Source: Sphagnum compactum
Taxonomy: Eukaryota > Bryophyta > Sphagnopsida > Sphagnales
Assembly (NCBI GenBank): GCA_965153455.1
Contig: OZ234500.1
Coordinates: forward strand, 9,796,001 to 9,860,000
Direction: 5' to 3'
DNA length: 64,000 bases
Notes under the pieces: generated by a model
The model's input: only the letters and a program-made list of their open reading frames with translations
The model's database searches: none
What the model was told of the DNA's origin: nothing
In this document: one piece after another, positions 46,750 through 59,529 of the stretch
How the letters are laid out: each line of letters begins with the position of its first letter
Position numbering within the stretch: position 1 is the first letter of the stretch
Position numbers and translations under genes: made by a program

Positions 46750-48530
46750 GTCCTTGTTTCAGTTATGTTTTCCATGTCTTTCATTTCACATTTGTTTTAA
46801 TTATTTATTTTTATTTTATATTTTGTTTGGTGTTTGTAATTTTTGGGGAAATTTCAATTATTCATTTATGTTTGTAGTGGATTCCATCTTTGTTTATAGA
46901 CTGTGCAAAGGCATTTACAGTAGAAAATCATGTTGGCAACCAGGTTCTCTTTTTAGAAAGGCCAAGGATGTAGTTGCATATTTGACTCTTGGTCTAAAAG
47001 GTTAGATGATTCTTCAATTTGTGGTTACTTATAAAGTGGAATTTCAATTTTAGTAGCTCATTTTCCAAATTCCAATATGGATGGCGAGATACTTTTTGAT
47101 ACTCAATGTATTTTTATGAAATCAATAAATTGATAATCTTTTTTTTTCATGCACTTGAGGTTTACTTTTGTTGTCAGCTTCTATGGGTGAATTTATATTT
47201 CATATTTCATAATAAGAAAAGTTTTCCTACTCAAGGTTACATGTTGAATGTATATGTTTTAGTACGTTTCTAGCTAGGACTATTATACACATTAGTGGCC
47301 ACTAGATGATTTTATTTTTTATTAAATGTGTCTTTTCAATTGCTCAGTGTTTTACAAGCTTTTCTATTCAATGGTCCACCAACGGTTTATGAGATACAAT
47401 ACTTTAAGTCTTGTAAATTCTTTTGTTGATACTTTGCACAATTCAATGGCATAAAATTTAGTAGATATTTCAAATTTGGTTTGCTGATTTTGCTAGTGAA
47501 TTGTTTACTTGATGTTATGCCAAGTTTTAGTTCCACACTGCTCTTTGTATGGTTTTCCAGTTCTTAATATCTGGTGGCCACTAGGTTTATCTATTGTCAT
47601 GAATGTTAATTATTCTCATGGTGATATTTTTTTTAATGTAAATTTGTTGTTTCAACATTTTGTTTGGTGGTTACCAAGTTGAAGATGTTATTCTATTTAT
47701 TTTTAAACTCTCAAAATTCATTGTTTTTATTTTTAGATTTTTTAAAAGTCCGGAATTAATTAAATATGTGTTTTTTTACTATTGTTGGGATCTTGTTTAG
47801 GGCATGTTCTTTACTTTTTTTTTGCTACATGTTATTTTCCAATCATATATTGTCCCATTAGAATCATGCTAATAGAAGTCCACACGATTTGATCAGTTTA
47901 TGCTGGAATTATGACTTCAAAAATCATTGTTGTCTTTTGTATTAATTGCCCTTCCTTTACGTTTTTTTTCTGTGGTTTTCCACCCATCTCCCCATTTCTT
48001 TTTTTCTTTTGAAATTCTAACTAAAACCAAACTAATTCGTCAGTACGTAAATGGCTATTGCTGTAGGATCGACCCCTACTCTGAATGTCCTCTGACAATA
48101 TATTATTTTTTTGTTTCAATTGTCTTTTCGAATGTGAATCTTTGAAACTAGGGTTGCTAGTGATCAGGGAATCAATTGAATCCCGAATCTTCCTGATTGT
48201 TCCCCACTTTAAAACTCCTTTCAACAGTTCATTTCATTTGCCATTTGTGTTTTAATGTCGAAAACAATTATGGGGTTTAAGGAATGGACTCTTGACATGG
48301 CATTGTATTATGGCGGTTTCAATTTTATCACCCCATTTCACTTTCAATATTCTGCCTTGGATCCCATAATCTTTGGCTACAATAATATTTCAGTGATTTT
48401 TTTAATGTGTCAAATTGGCATTCTTTTCAGTCTAATTCCATATTTGTCCCCTTCATTTTTTATCATCTTATCAAGTCTATCTTGATTTTTCGTTCTCCTC
48501 GCTCCTTGTCCTTTAAAGTGTTCAAATTCG
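46750..48530. other. T-rich spacer with single palindrome copies
   Basis: T-rich on the plus strand. Isolated copies of the array palindrome occur at about 47291 (TAGTGGCCACTAGATGA), 47569 (ATCTGGTGGCCACTAGG) and 47662 (TTGGTGGTTACCAAGTTG). No domain is recognised in the 46754-47005 frame. Confidence 0.4.
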
Positions 48531-48539
48531 TGCTTTGTG

Positions 48540-51500
48540 TTTGATTGCATTTCTTTCTTTTTCATTACAATTTGTGTGTCCCTGGTAACATGGCAACATT
48601 TCATTATGTTGGATGTTCAAAGCTAACCATCATGGTCGATAATTCAAAGACGACCTCAATGTCTAAACAATGTTTGTGTCCTATGTTTTCGTTTCAGCTA
48701 GGATCTTTGCATATATCCAAAGATGTCTTGTATGATTCTCATAACTTGGTCTTGAATTTAGTGTACCAAATTCTTATGACCTCCTCTCAAGGGAGACAAT
48801 GGGTGATTGGTTGTGGGCGTTATCACATTATTGGTGATAGTCTTACTCATAACTCTCAAGAAACAATCTTGACGCCGAGAACAACATGGTCTGTGGTCAA
48901 GATTGTGAAACAAGAACATGAAGTTAGCAACACTCGACCTCTATCTTCAGTCAACCTTCTTCATTTGATTTCATTGAGCTATTTGATTCTTCCATGGGTG
49001 ATGACTTGACACCCGATTCTTTGTCCACGATATTATCGAATTTGATTTCTCAATTTTGGTTCCATGCAGCCATAGTTTCCATCGTCACGACCATTTTCCG
49101 CCTTGTCAGCACAACATTCATCCTTTCCTAAAAGTATTTAGTCAATGGTTTCTTGCTTGCGTTTAATGGCACTTCTAGGACGAAGCTCCAACGAGTTGCA
49201 AAATTTGGATTATGACAAGATACCTATTCAAAAAGTCCAATTCTTGCTAATTTTTTTTTATGGGGACGTCTTGTTTGAATTGTTGCCTTTACTTTCCAAT
49301 GCTCATGGCTCTTCCAAAATGCAATGCATGGACAGAAAGAAAGATGGCCATGCTTGGTGTAAAGTCATCACCACCAATATTAAAAATTGTTTTGGGCTGA
49401 ACTTCAGGAAGACTCATTGCTTGGGTCACCTTCATTGTGTGCAAAATGATTGTGAGAACTTTGTGTGCTTTGCCTTTCACAATGAAACCTTTTGGTGTGG
49501 TGAAAGCATTCATATTCCAGTAATAGGTTAGATGCAATTGACTCCATCAGCTTCTTCATTTATATGAAAATTTTGTCATGCTCCTCCCCTCTACATCGTT
49601 GGTTGCAATGGGAGAATTATGTTGTGCATAAACTCCACTCTTTGTCCAAAATGGCAATTCATCTTGGGGTACACAACCATCTTGTTGTGGGTGGCAAGTG
49701 CAGGGAGTCTCTGCAGGAGACTAGAAGGTTGATTATAGAGGAGGTCGATCACACACTTAACACGAAAATGTTTGTGATTTCTCTAAATGCCAACAAGACT
49801 TTTTTGGTTAGGCATGTACTTGATGATTGTAGTGATGGTAAAGTGGAGCTTATCAAAGGTGAGTAATTAGAGTAAATCCAAGACAATTTCTATGAATTGA
49901 GCTTTCCCAACGTTCATAACCTTGTTGTTTCTTTCAAACATTGTCTAGGTGGTGGTTAAATTGATAACATCCTTGAATTGAAGTCCAAGAGTCGATATGA
50001 CTACATTCAAGAGTGTTTCCCTAGACAAGTTCTTGGATAAAAATTGTTCATTTTCAAGATGTCCATAAATGGTGTGGGGAGTGGAGTGAGTCTTGTCACA
50101 CAGATGCAACCTTCCGGGGATTTGTAGAATGCTGAAATCATGTTTGATCATGTGAAGTGTGTGGTTGGTTGGACAACTATGGTTTGTCTTATGTACGATC
50201 CGGCCTATTACAAAGTGATGACCATTGCGGTTTGTGACATGCAGTTTGAGGACACGAAGGCTCAACAAGTAATGTGGACAAAGTTCAATGACACGATACA
50301 AACGCATGGCTTTCCAAAACCAAATTTCAAAGGATTCATGGCTGATAGCGCACAAGCCAATGGGAATGCCGTGAGAATTGTTTATGGATCGGGGGACTCC
50401 TCTATGACTCTATGAGGATGATTGACAAGGGGCGCACATGTTTATTCCACTAGACTCAATCATTCAATAAGCACATTAAACAACTGATCAAACTCGAATT
50501 TCAAGATCAACACATCTCTCTTTGCCACCAATACAAGGGCATAAAATCCCTTGGGAGGTTGACATCTATATGCTTTAATTCGTTGTTGGTGGCTCTCATC
50601 AGGGGCTATTTCTAAAGCAGGTGTCCATGAGCTTGGCAATTGGTTTAGCTTCTGGCATTTTCATGTTAACAATGGGGAGGGTTCATGGTCCATGTGAGTA
50701 TTTCATCTCTCAACTTTTTTTGACTTTCTTTTTCTTGTTTGAATTTAACATAGGAATTCCATTTACTCTCCAATTCCATTTGCACTTTTGTACCAACTCC
50801 ATTGTGACATTTCAGAGTTTGTTGACGTTTTTTTTCCTTTGACCTACATAAATTCAATCATGAGGAGTGGGCAGACATGTCCACTCGTAATTTGGCAGAA
50901 ATTGTGCATAACATTTGGTCGCAGCAGTCGGGAAAACACGACACTTGTCTATACACAACAACGTCCAATGACTATGTTCGTGCTTTCAAACAATCTACAT
51001 TGTATAAATAATATTTGTAAGGTGGCCTAGTTGGGCATGGACTTGACAAAAATGAATTGTTGTTGAGGAGGGCATAAGGATTGAATGATCTTGCCAAACT
51101 TGTTGTCGTTGTGGCAAATTTCACATCTAGGTCATCTTTCACAAATCGCCTTTGACATCTTGAAGGAGAAGAGGTGTTTAGGTCTACCAAGGGACCTGCT
51201 GATTTTCCTCATGCGTAGACAAAGATTCCCATCGTCCTGATCGTGTGAATTTCTCATGTCCATGGCTATTCGTTCTAACTTTTGAACCCAATTTTGTGGA
51301 AGAGTACACGTTCAACAACCGCCATCTAATTCCAATGATTCACTACCTTTGTTATTTTGAGGTGGCCTAGAGTTGAAGAAAAGTATTTGTGTTAATGGCT
51401 AGTGGCGTATTTAACGTTGCCCATCCAAATATGCAATTCGATGTTCAACACTCCAAAAAACCATGGTGCTCAAATGCAAAGTAAGGATCAACATTTACAA

Positions 51501-52260
51501 ATCAGTAAGTGGAACTCTTATTCCATGTTACTCAGGTTTTTGGGTTGAATATCACAGTAGATCACTCAAGCACCATAAACATTGGTTTTGTCCTGATGAC
51601 TTGAGTTGTTGTGTGGGTGGGACAACTTGAAAATTTGCAATTGCTAGGCTTGCAGTTCCAACCATATGGCCCATCTAAGAAGGTACTAACTTGGCCCAAA
51701 AGGAGGGAACAACTCTAGAAGAGGTAGGGTTTTCCTTTGACTGCTTGCATAAAAACAACGTTCAAAGTTTATTTGGTTTCCAATCTTCTAGTTCAAGCAA
51801 TTCCCATGTGCTTGCTATGAGTTGTCACAATCTTGTGAGGTCGTCCGATGGAAGTTGTTGGCTTACAACTCATGGTGGCAAGAAGGTGAAATGGCCTTCC
51901 ATGTTCAAAATAATACAATAGCACACAAACAATTGGGAAGCTAGCAAGTTACTTTTCTAATGCATTGTTTTCTTCGATGTTGATGTCTTACCACCCAGGT
52001 ATGGACAAATTTACAATATTCTTTCTAATGACAACCAAGATGATGTCATTATTGGCAATTTCCCTGGATGGTCATGTGTCTTTTTTGTCAAAATGTTGGC
52101 AAGTTCTTTGGGTGCCAGTGGGGTGTATGTGTAATGAAAACACATCTACATTTTACAGATGATTATGTTTTATGGGCTCATAGAAGAATTCGTTCATTAT
52201 TGTGCGTGGAATTGGGATGAAGTTCAATGTTTGTTAAAATGCTTTAAAGCTTTTGGATTT
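48540..52260 (+). pseudogene. MULE transposase fossil with zinc cluster, DDE core and SWIM finger
   Basis: Domains in order: a leader (48545-49200); a WRKY-GCM1-like zinc cluster at 49330-49700, with HAWCKVITTNIKN, FRKTHCLGHLHCVQNDC and VHNH as ligand pairs; ETRRLIIEEVD and FLVRHVLDDCSDGKVELIKG at 49720-49863; a DDE-type core at 50140-50560 reading MFDHVKCVVGWTTMVC, QQVMWTKFNDTI, FKGFMADSAQANGNAVRIVY and, after a frameshift, RTCLFH; a helical part at 50870-51020 (RNLAEIVHNIWSQQSGKH); and a SWIM-like finger at 52060-52165 (CVFF...KHIY) in which one Cys has become Trp. MULE transposases are known to combine WRKY-GCM1 fingers, DDE cores and SWIM fingers. Many stops show that it is dead. Terminal inverted repeats were not found. 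Confidence 0.75.
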
Positions 52261-52572
52261 TCCTGCTAGTACATAATAATTGCATCTATTTCAAATCAAT
52301 TGTGTTTTCTCATTCATCACACCTGCTGTAATTGCCTTCATTATGTAAAAAGTTTTGTTTCTAATTATGACTAAACATTTTTTTCTCCATTATGTATTAT
52401 TTCAATCGTTCTTATGAGATGTATATGTTCTTTTGTTCTGGTGATTATACACTAGTGGTGTGGCATCAAAGTATGTGACTTGATAAAACTATATACATTT
52501 TATTTGTAATAAACCCATTGATAGTCACAACATGCTTTCATGTATATTGTTTTATTCTATTGTCATCGTAAC

Positions 52573-53403
52573 ATATGTGACGCGCTCCCAAGTCCCTAGT
52601 TAGTCCCAAGATGGGCTAACTTGTTCAAGTTGCGGAAAAGGAAGGGACTCGGGGCACGCTCCTAGCCTTCAGCACTAAAAGGGGTAGAGGGGGGGCGTGC
52701 TGAAGCCTCGGGATGGACTAGGAAGAGTGACAAGCTATTCACTTACTCGAATCTGCATCAAAAGCAACCACAAGTTGGTTAGACCACTTTCTGGATCAAC
52801 CTTAGTGCTAGGACAAGCCACGGGCAACTCTGGACTCACAAGACTCACCATGGCCCGGACTCGGAGGAAGCCACCACCTTCCCCCGTATAGTATTCTCTG
52901 CATTCGCCCGCGACACCCGCATCCGAATGGCTTTTTGTCCCGGGACTCCCAAGGAGGAGTCCCGAAACTGTCCCGGTTTGGACTCTTGGGACTTTGGAAG
53001 CTCATAGCTCCTAGCTCAGACCTCCGATTGAGATGAGGTCTAAAAAATATTGTAGCTCTCCTCAAGAGCTTTCCAACGATGTGTCGCACTCCACCTGCAC
53101 GCATCGGGGTCGGGTCGATTCCCGACTTTTAGTGGTCGGGAGTCAAACTGCCAGTTTGACTCCCGGCCCTTCTTTTGACCATAACTTGTGCTGCAGATCT
53201 TCAAATGGCCCACGCAAGCCCATTTTGGATATTTACTCTTCAAGACCTTTTCAACGGTATGAAGAACTCGTCAATGCGAGGTGTTTTGACCCCTGTAATC
53301 GAGCTCCGAATTTTCAGGAGTCCCGGAGGACTCCAAGTCCCCACTTTTGGGAGTGTGAATTGCATCTTCATACTTTGCCTCAAAGTGGGGTTGCGACAAT
53401 ATG
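52573..53403 (-). mobile_element. Solo LTR (821 bp), inverted, with 5-bp TSD ATATG
   Basis: The LTR spans 52578-53398 on the minus strand. On that strand it starts TGTCGCAACCCCACTTTGAG and ends GGGAGCGCGTCA. ATATG stands directly on both sides (52573-52577 and 53399-53403), a perfect target duplication. It belongs to the same family as the LTR at 26.85 kb, aligning over its whole length. The polyadenylation word AATAAA of that copy is GAATAG here. The different target duplication shows an independent insertion. Long frames over it on both strands (for example 52808-53482) are LTR sequence and not genes. Confidence 0.92.
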
Positions 53404-53734
53404 TTGTCAAAAAATTAATATATTTTTTAGTTTAAATCCATCAAATAATTTTCAATTATGTGATTTTTCGTCATTTCAATAGTTTTGAAAATATTGAAAA
53501 TATTGTATAAGAACTTTAAATATTTGGAGCATTGGTTGCACCAAGAATGATAATATGTTTAAAGTCAATAAATCATTGTTGATTCCCCCTTAACAAATCA
53601 CGCATGTGACGTGGTAGAATATTCCATGACAAGGTGTGGAATAGTCTGCCATGTCATATATTAATTCCATGATGTGGCATGGAATATTCCTTCCAGCTCA
53701 CGCTCACCTTCTCACTTGCTAACGTCATTCTTTT

Positions 53735-54295
53735 CAAACCTTAACCTTAAAAATCAAACCTGAAAATCTTAACCCTAACCGTTAAACTATAAGCCCCAAA
53801 AAATCAAACTTAAACTTAAAATTTTAGACTTGTAAACCCTAACCCCTAAAATCATAAACCTTATTTTTAAACTCTAAAGACCAAACCTACAAATCCTAAC
53901 CTAACCCTTACTAAACTAAACCTTATTTTTAAATCGTAAAAAACCTAGAAAACTTAACCTTGACCCCAAAACACTAAATCCTATTTCTAAACTTTTAAAA
54001 AAAACCTAAAATATTTAATTTTAACCTTAAATGCTAAACCTTATCTTTAAACCTTAAACAATCAAACTTGAAAACAAAAACCTTAAACCCTAAACCTAAA
54101 AGAATGAAAACCTTAACCTTAACTTTAAACCTTTCAAATCAAATTTGAAAACCTAAAACTTAGACCTAAAGACTTTAAACCTTAACATTAAAACCCAAAC
54201 ACCTACCCTTCAAAACCCCACCTTAACCTTTAAAATCACATTTTAACCCTTAACCTTAACCCTAAATTTGAAAATTAAACCTAGGTTAAAATTGG
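53735..54295 (+). repeat. Degenerate telomere-like (CCCTAAA) array
   Basis: Dense words AACCCTAA, AACCTTAACC, TTAAACCCTAAACCTAAA (54083-54100) and AAACCTTA fill the stretch. They are variants of the plant telomere unit CCCTAAA with no long perfect run, so this is an old interstitial array or a telomere-derived satellite. Confidence 0.65.
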
Positions 54296-54924
54296 AAATA
54301 AATATGAAAGAGGAAGTTCACCTATGGATATAACATGGGCTTTATTGGTAAGGAGTATTTGAAAAGTCAACTGGTCAAATTCTTGTAACGATATCAAACT
54401 TTTGAATAATGTTGGTGTGATGCACATAATATCCAAGACATCCATAACACCAATGGTCAAGGTCCATGAATGACCCCCTTTCCTCCATTTCATGTGAAAT
54501 GACTTGTTCATTGGAATTGGAAATTGCCAACATTGTCATTGAAAAATGATAAGGTCATCTTGGTCCATGTCTTCCAAGCTGAGATCCTCATCACTTGAAT
54601 ATGGAATGAAATATGAGCCATTTGAAAAGCTTGAGGAAGACATTTATCAAGGCTTGAAATGAAAACAATAGGAAGAAAGAAGGACGATTTTTTCCTTATT
54701 TAGTCCACATGGGAATCTTAGTCTACATGTTAGGTTTTAACCTACCCTAGATCTAAACCCACCCCTTTGGACTGATTTTCAATTTGATCATTTTACAGAC
54801 ACAAAAATGAACTTAAAACATCTTTAATAATGCTTTCATCACTAACCTGCCTCCATGGTTGTGTCTACTAATTTTAATTATAAATCTTGATGTTTTAACT
54901 TCAATATTCTACAAAAGTACAAAC

Positions 54925-55340
54925 CATCACTTTAACCCTAACACCTTAAACATTAACCTTAAATTTGAAAATCAAACAATACTTTTAAAACCCTAACCTT
55001 AGAACTAACCCCTTCAACCCAAAAATCAGCCCTCAAAAAGCCTAAATATCAACCTTGAAAATTAAACTCTAAAAAGCCAAGTCCCAAACTCTAAACCTTA
55101 AAATTTCAACTCATAAACCCTAAAAGAACCAAATTTAAACCCTACAATTGCAAGTTTTAAACCCTAACCCTAAATTACAAAACCCACAAAATCTAACCCT
55201 AAAACGCCCAAACTTAGACCTTAAAAATTAAACTGTAAAACTTCAAAACTTAAACCCTAATACTTTACCTTTGAAAGTCCAACTTCTAAACACTTAAAAT
55301 TAAATCTTAAAAACCTTAAACCTAAACCCAAATATAACCA
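54925..55340 (+). repeat. Second telomere-like degenerate array
   Basis: It has the same orientation and words as the preceding array (AAACCCTAACCCTAAAT, AAACCTAAACCCAAA). The 630 bp between the two arrays looks unique and may be an insertion that split one array. Confidence 0.65.
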
Positions 55341-55510
55341 ATAACAAGAAGAAATAGCCAATAACCAATGGCCAAAGGCAATAATTAATAGCTAATGATC
55401 ATAAGCAATAACCATAACCACATGCATAATCATAGCCATAATCATAATAATCCTATTGTAAATATCCATAACCAATAGTCAATAGCCATAACCAATAGCC
55501 AATTGCAGGG
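55325..55510 (+). repeat. CCATAACCAATAG-type minisatellite
   Basis: Irregular 12-13 bp units (CCATAACCAATAG, AGCCAATAACCAAT, AATCATAGCCATAAT) continue directly from the telomere-like DNA. Confidence 0.65.
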
Positions 55511-56420
55511 AATCGCAGGGAATTGTGGTATAATGTCTGGTGGCAATGATAGTTTCTTTGACACATCCACCTCCCAATAAGTTGAACATCATCTACAGGT
55601 CTGAGCTGACATCTCAATTATAAAACAGCTACGATCCTAGGATTCTCGTCTTTCCCAATGAAGATTGCTTACTTGCAGGGGATCCAAAATTTACTAACCA
55701 CATAATTAAAAACATTGAGAATATGTTTACTCATACATACCTTCGTTTTGACTTTATACTTCATGCAAAAAAGTAACATTCTTCCTGGAAGTCCTTGAAA
55801 CCATAAATCTGCCGGTCGGACATTTTTACAAAGGTTATTATTATCTTCTTTCCAATAATGCAACACACTAAATTGTTTTTTAATTTTACTCGGAAGAGAG
55901 TGGATGGGGTTTAGAAGATTTATACAAGTCAACGGTAAAGACTACAACGAGAGCCCCTTTTCTAAAAGTCCAAACTGAACTAAAAGGGCCTATTTGAAGC
56001 ACGCACAACTTCGAGATAAAGGTAATTCCTGGCTTCTAAATAGTGTAGAAACTCTAGATTTGTTGCCTTTTCAATGGGGGTTGGGAGACACTTTTGCTCA
56101 AAATGAATAGCAGAGACAACACAATGTGGCTCCACACCCTCCTCCCCATCGCCCCAAAATCTGATTTTGGGGGTATCAATTTGTGGCACCTGTGTAGTTC
56201 TGTTGTTCAGTGAGAACTTGATCTACATTAAACAACTTTTGGACCACTCTAGTGGGACTTCCATGGACCACGATGTTGCCATCTGGGTGAGACCAACACA
56301 CCTAGAGACAGAAATACCCTTCATTTGCCCAGATGTGGTGGAAAGCTTTCACATAATGTATTGGTTTTTGACCATTTCAGCAAACAACACTTTTGCCAAA
56401 ATCCCTACATCCCATCTGAA
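55511..56420. other. Unassigned
   Basis: Frames of 69-95 codons on both strands (55980-56189 minus, 56167-56454 plus) overlap each other and show no known motif. Confidence 0.3.
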
Positions 56421-56421
56421 T

Positions 56422-56622
56422 GGATTACAATATGGATCTAGTACGGGAAGATAGGGACGATAGAGACCAGGGTGACAAGTATTTATCACAGTTCAGTCAA
56501 CGGGACATTGGGGCTCACATTCGGATTACAATATGGAGCTTGTAAGTGAAAGTAGAGACCACAACAAGTATTTGTTAGGGTTCAAGCAACATGACATTGG
56601 GACTAATAGAAGGAGCATTAGT
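56422..56622 (+). repeat. 101-bp diverged tandem duplication
   Basis: GGATTACAATATGGA starts both units (56422 and 56523). AGAGACCA, CAAGTATTT and CATTGGG recur in the same order. Confidence 0.65.
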
Positions 56623-56629
56623 TTGCCTC

Positions 56630-58890
56630 TTGCCCAAGCATTTAAAGGATGCTAAATATTCCTTAACACGCTTTGTCTCAGTTTGTCTTTTTGTGTTACT
56701 ATCTGCTCTATTTGTTTTTCTATGTAGAATTTTCAAGATCATTAGTTTTTGTTTTGCATGTTCTATTATCCCACAACAATTTTGAACCCACCACCTCTCA
56801 AGAGAGAGAGGATATATATTATTAACCTATTTCTAAGTTGTCGTGTGCTATTATATTGGTGAATACAACCATCCCTTTTCACACACACAAACCTAATAAC
56901 ATAAAAAACAACCCTTTTAAATGTGCATAACCTCCAAACATGAGATTCCAAAGCATGATGTTTCTTTGCTTTGTAGTTTTTTTATGTTATGCCATTTTTT
57001 TTTCACACATGGTGTTTTGGGTTTGGATTCATGTGTTGTTACAAGTGAATTATGTTTTGAATCACCAAAAGTGATTTGAAGTCACACATCTTGAAATATA
57101 TTCCATACACTAAATATTTAGAACCGTGTTCACACTGGATTTGATTTCATAATAATTTACCCTAGTTTACTTATAATAATTATGATATACACATGTAACT
57201 AATATAAAAATCTTGACAAATCATTGAATAAAAGTAGTGTTTTAATTTATTTAGCCTACAACTAGGTTGGTGTCAATCAAACTTGTAAAACAATGAAACT
57301 TTGTATAAGGTGCCACACTAAAGCCTTGATAGAATTTGTTAAAATGTTTTCGATCTCCTACCAAGCAAATTTCCCACAACCTAACACATATATCCCAAGG
57401 TATCCAAGCTCAATATTTTGCAAAGGTGGTAAGGTGTTCAATTCCAAACTTAAACTCAAAAATACAAAATATAATTAAAATGCGACCATCTTGTTTTTCA
57501 TTTTTGGATGATGATGTAGGTGGCAAATTAATTGAGTGATTGGATACACATGTGGTGAAAGTTGAAAAATATTGTAAAAAAAATGGATGTTGTTTTCTAT
57601 AATTAAATTGTCGTTGCGATGTGATGGAATACAATAATACAATTCATAGTGGTGATCACACATTATGTTCTATCTATATGAGTTGGTTTCTAAAGTTCCA
57701 TTTCTATTTTTTTTGGCTATAGATATTAGTTGTCTCTTAAATATTTTGGTGACAAACTTAAATTGATAAATGCTTATGACAAATGGTCTTCTCCCAAAAA
57801 TTGGTTGACTCCAAAACTTAATCATATCATGGAAACAAAGGTTCATAAAAGTATATTCATAATTCAAACAAATTAGCCTTAATCAGGTGTTATCAAACTA
57901 TATGACCACATGTCATAAATAGCTTGGTATGGAAAGTTATGAAGCGTGAAAAACATTTGTGTGGGTCCAACCACACTATAAGGAGCCACGTGTGCCCACT
58001 TAAACCATTATTTGAAAAGCATTGGAAATCATTTCCAACTTTAAAATATCTTTTTTGAACATCTAAATCCTTTCTCAAAATGATGGTAGGAACCAAAAAA
58101 GGAGATTTGCCCTTTTAGATTGTTCACATGGATGTGAAATGTAATAGAATCCTTTCAAGACCTCCAAATGTCAAGAAAAGGTAATCTTTGCATCTACTTA
58201 CATCTAGTATTAGAAATAAACATTCCCCCATGGCATCCTTAACTAACTATTTGGAAAATTGGACATCCAACTCCCTAATAAATCTTTCAATAGTCTTTGC
58301 CATGACCCATGTACAACAAACAACACAAACACATGTCACATTAGTAAACAAATTTGCATATGTTGCACCCCCAAGTTTGTTGAATGGTATCAATGACCTC
58401 CTTGATTCTTGGTTTTACAATGAAATGCAAACCCAAGGCATATTCTTCACTTAGGCATGTCACTTTTGTATAATTTTTGAAACACATAAGATAAAGATGT
58501 ATTTTATGGTATGAAATAATGAAATATGAAAAAAATATTTACATTTATTTACTTAAATGTAAAAATATGTTAGATATTATTTCATAATGAACTTTGGGCA
58601 CCTTGTTTACATATAAGTAAAATATATTTTTACATCCTAATGAATTAGTTGCACCTTACATCTTGTTGCACGTCAATTGGAAAAAAATGGAATAGACTTC
58701 TCAAGGCTCCTTAATTCCTAATAATAAATAATAGATGGGACATTAAAAGAAATCACAACTTTTCAATTAACTATACAACTTGACTACATTGCCTTTTTGG
58801 TTAATAAAAAGGTGCAATTTGCAAAGACATAAAAATTTGATTTAATATTACTTTTGATTACTGATGTTGGCTAAAAATAACTTGTTTGAC
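56630..58890. other. AT-rich, no supported gene
   Basis: Many 60-88 codon frames lie on both strands without recognisable domains. A short (GA)n tract occurs at about 56800. Confidence 0.35.
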
Positions 58891-58893
58891 TAT

Positions 58894-58998
58894 CTTGTCA
58901 AATAAAACATTTAGTTTTGAATTAGCCAAGAAATGGACATATATTCGTTCCAAATGGACAATGATTTATCAAATGAAACAAATGTTTTATTTGACAAG
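58894..58998. repeat. Foldback element with 19-bp perfect arms
   Basis: CTTGTCAAATAAAACATTT at 58894-58912 is exactly complementary to 58980-58998 across a 67-bp spacer. The size would fit a small MITE, but clear target duplications are not visible. Confidence 0.65.
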
Positions 58999-58999
58999 G

Positions 59000-59525
59000 T
59001 GATAAAAAGTGACATGTCACCTGCAAATAACAATTTGATCTAACATTATTGTGAGGAAATTATTGCAATGTAGTTGTAAGACCACATGATTGACAACCTA
59101 ATTACCATCAAGGAAAAGGCTATTAAGTAATAAAAAAAAATTTAAAGAAAAATGGAAAAACTTGAGGGTACAAACTACCTTTTATCTACCTACTATCATG
59201 TTGCAACTATCGTCCTACAGAAAACTTGAAAAATGATCATAATTATTTGCTACCCCCCTTCCCTTGCTACTACCTCCCCTTTGCAATATTGCCTTCAATT
59301 TGTCTACCTGTAACAACTACCATCCTATGTAGATTCAAAGTTTAATATAGACCTCTTGTAGTTATTGCCTACCTTTTACAACCTAAAAAATCAATAACTA
59401 CCTTGAAATTATTGCCCTTAAGAGGCAATTACTATCCTACAACAAACCTACCTTCTTCATCCAATAGATAGTACAAAGTGTATTTTTTATTCCAAAAGAA
59501 AAAAAAGAACCAAAAAAAAGAAAGT
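59000..59525. other. Pyrimidine-rich low-complexity DNA
   Basis: Repeated CTACC and ACTACC words mark 59170-59460. No gene is seen. Confidence 0.4.
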
Positions 59526-59529
59526 ACTC

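Noticed and set aside
26849-53403. The two 821-bp inverted sequences as long terminal inverted repeats of a 26-kb giant MULE-type transposon containing the SET and phosphatase-like genes.
   Set aside because: Each copy has TG...CA ends and its own distinct 5-bp target duplication (GTAAA and ATATG), which identifies two independent solo LTRs.
52808-53482. Open frames of 86-149 codons on both strands near 53 kb as genes.
   Set aside because: They lie inside or across the solo LTR, and the same readings occur in the copy at 26.9-27.4 kb.
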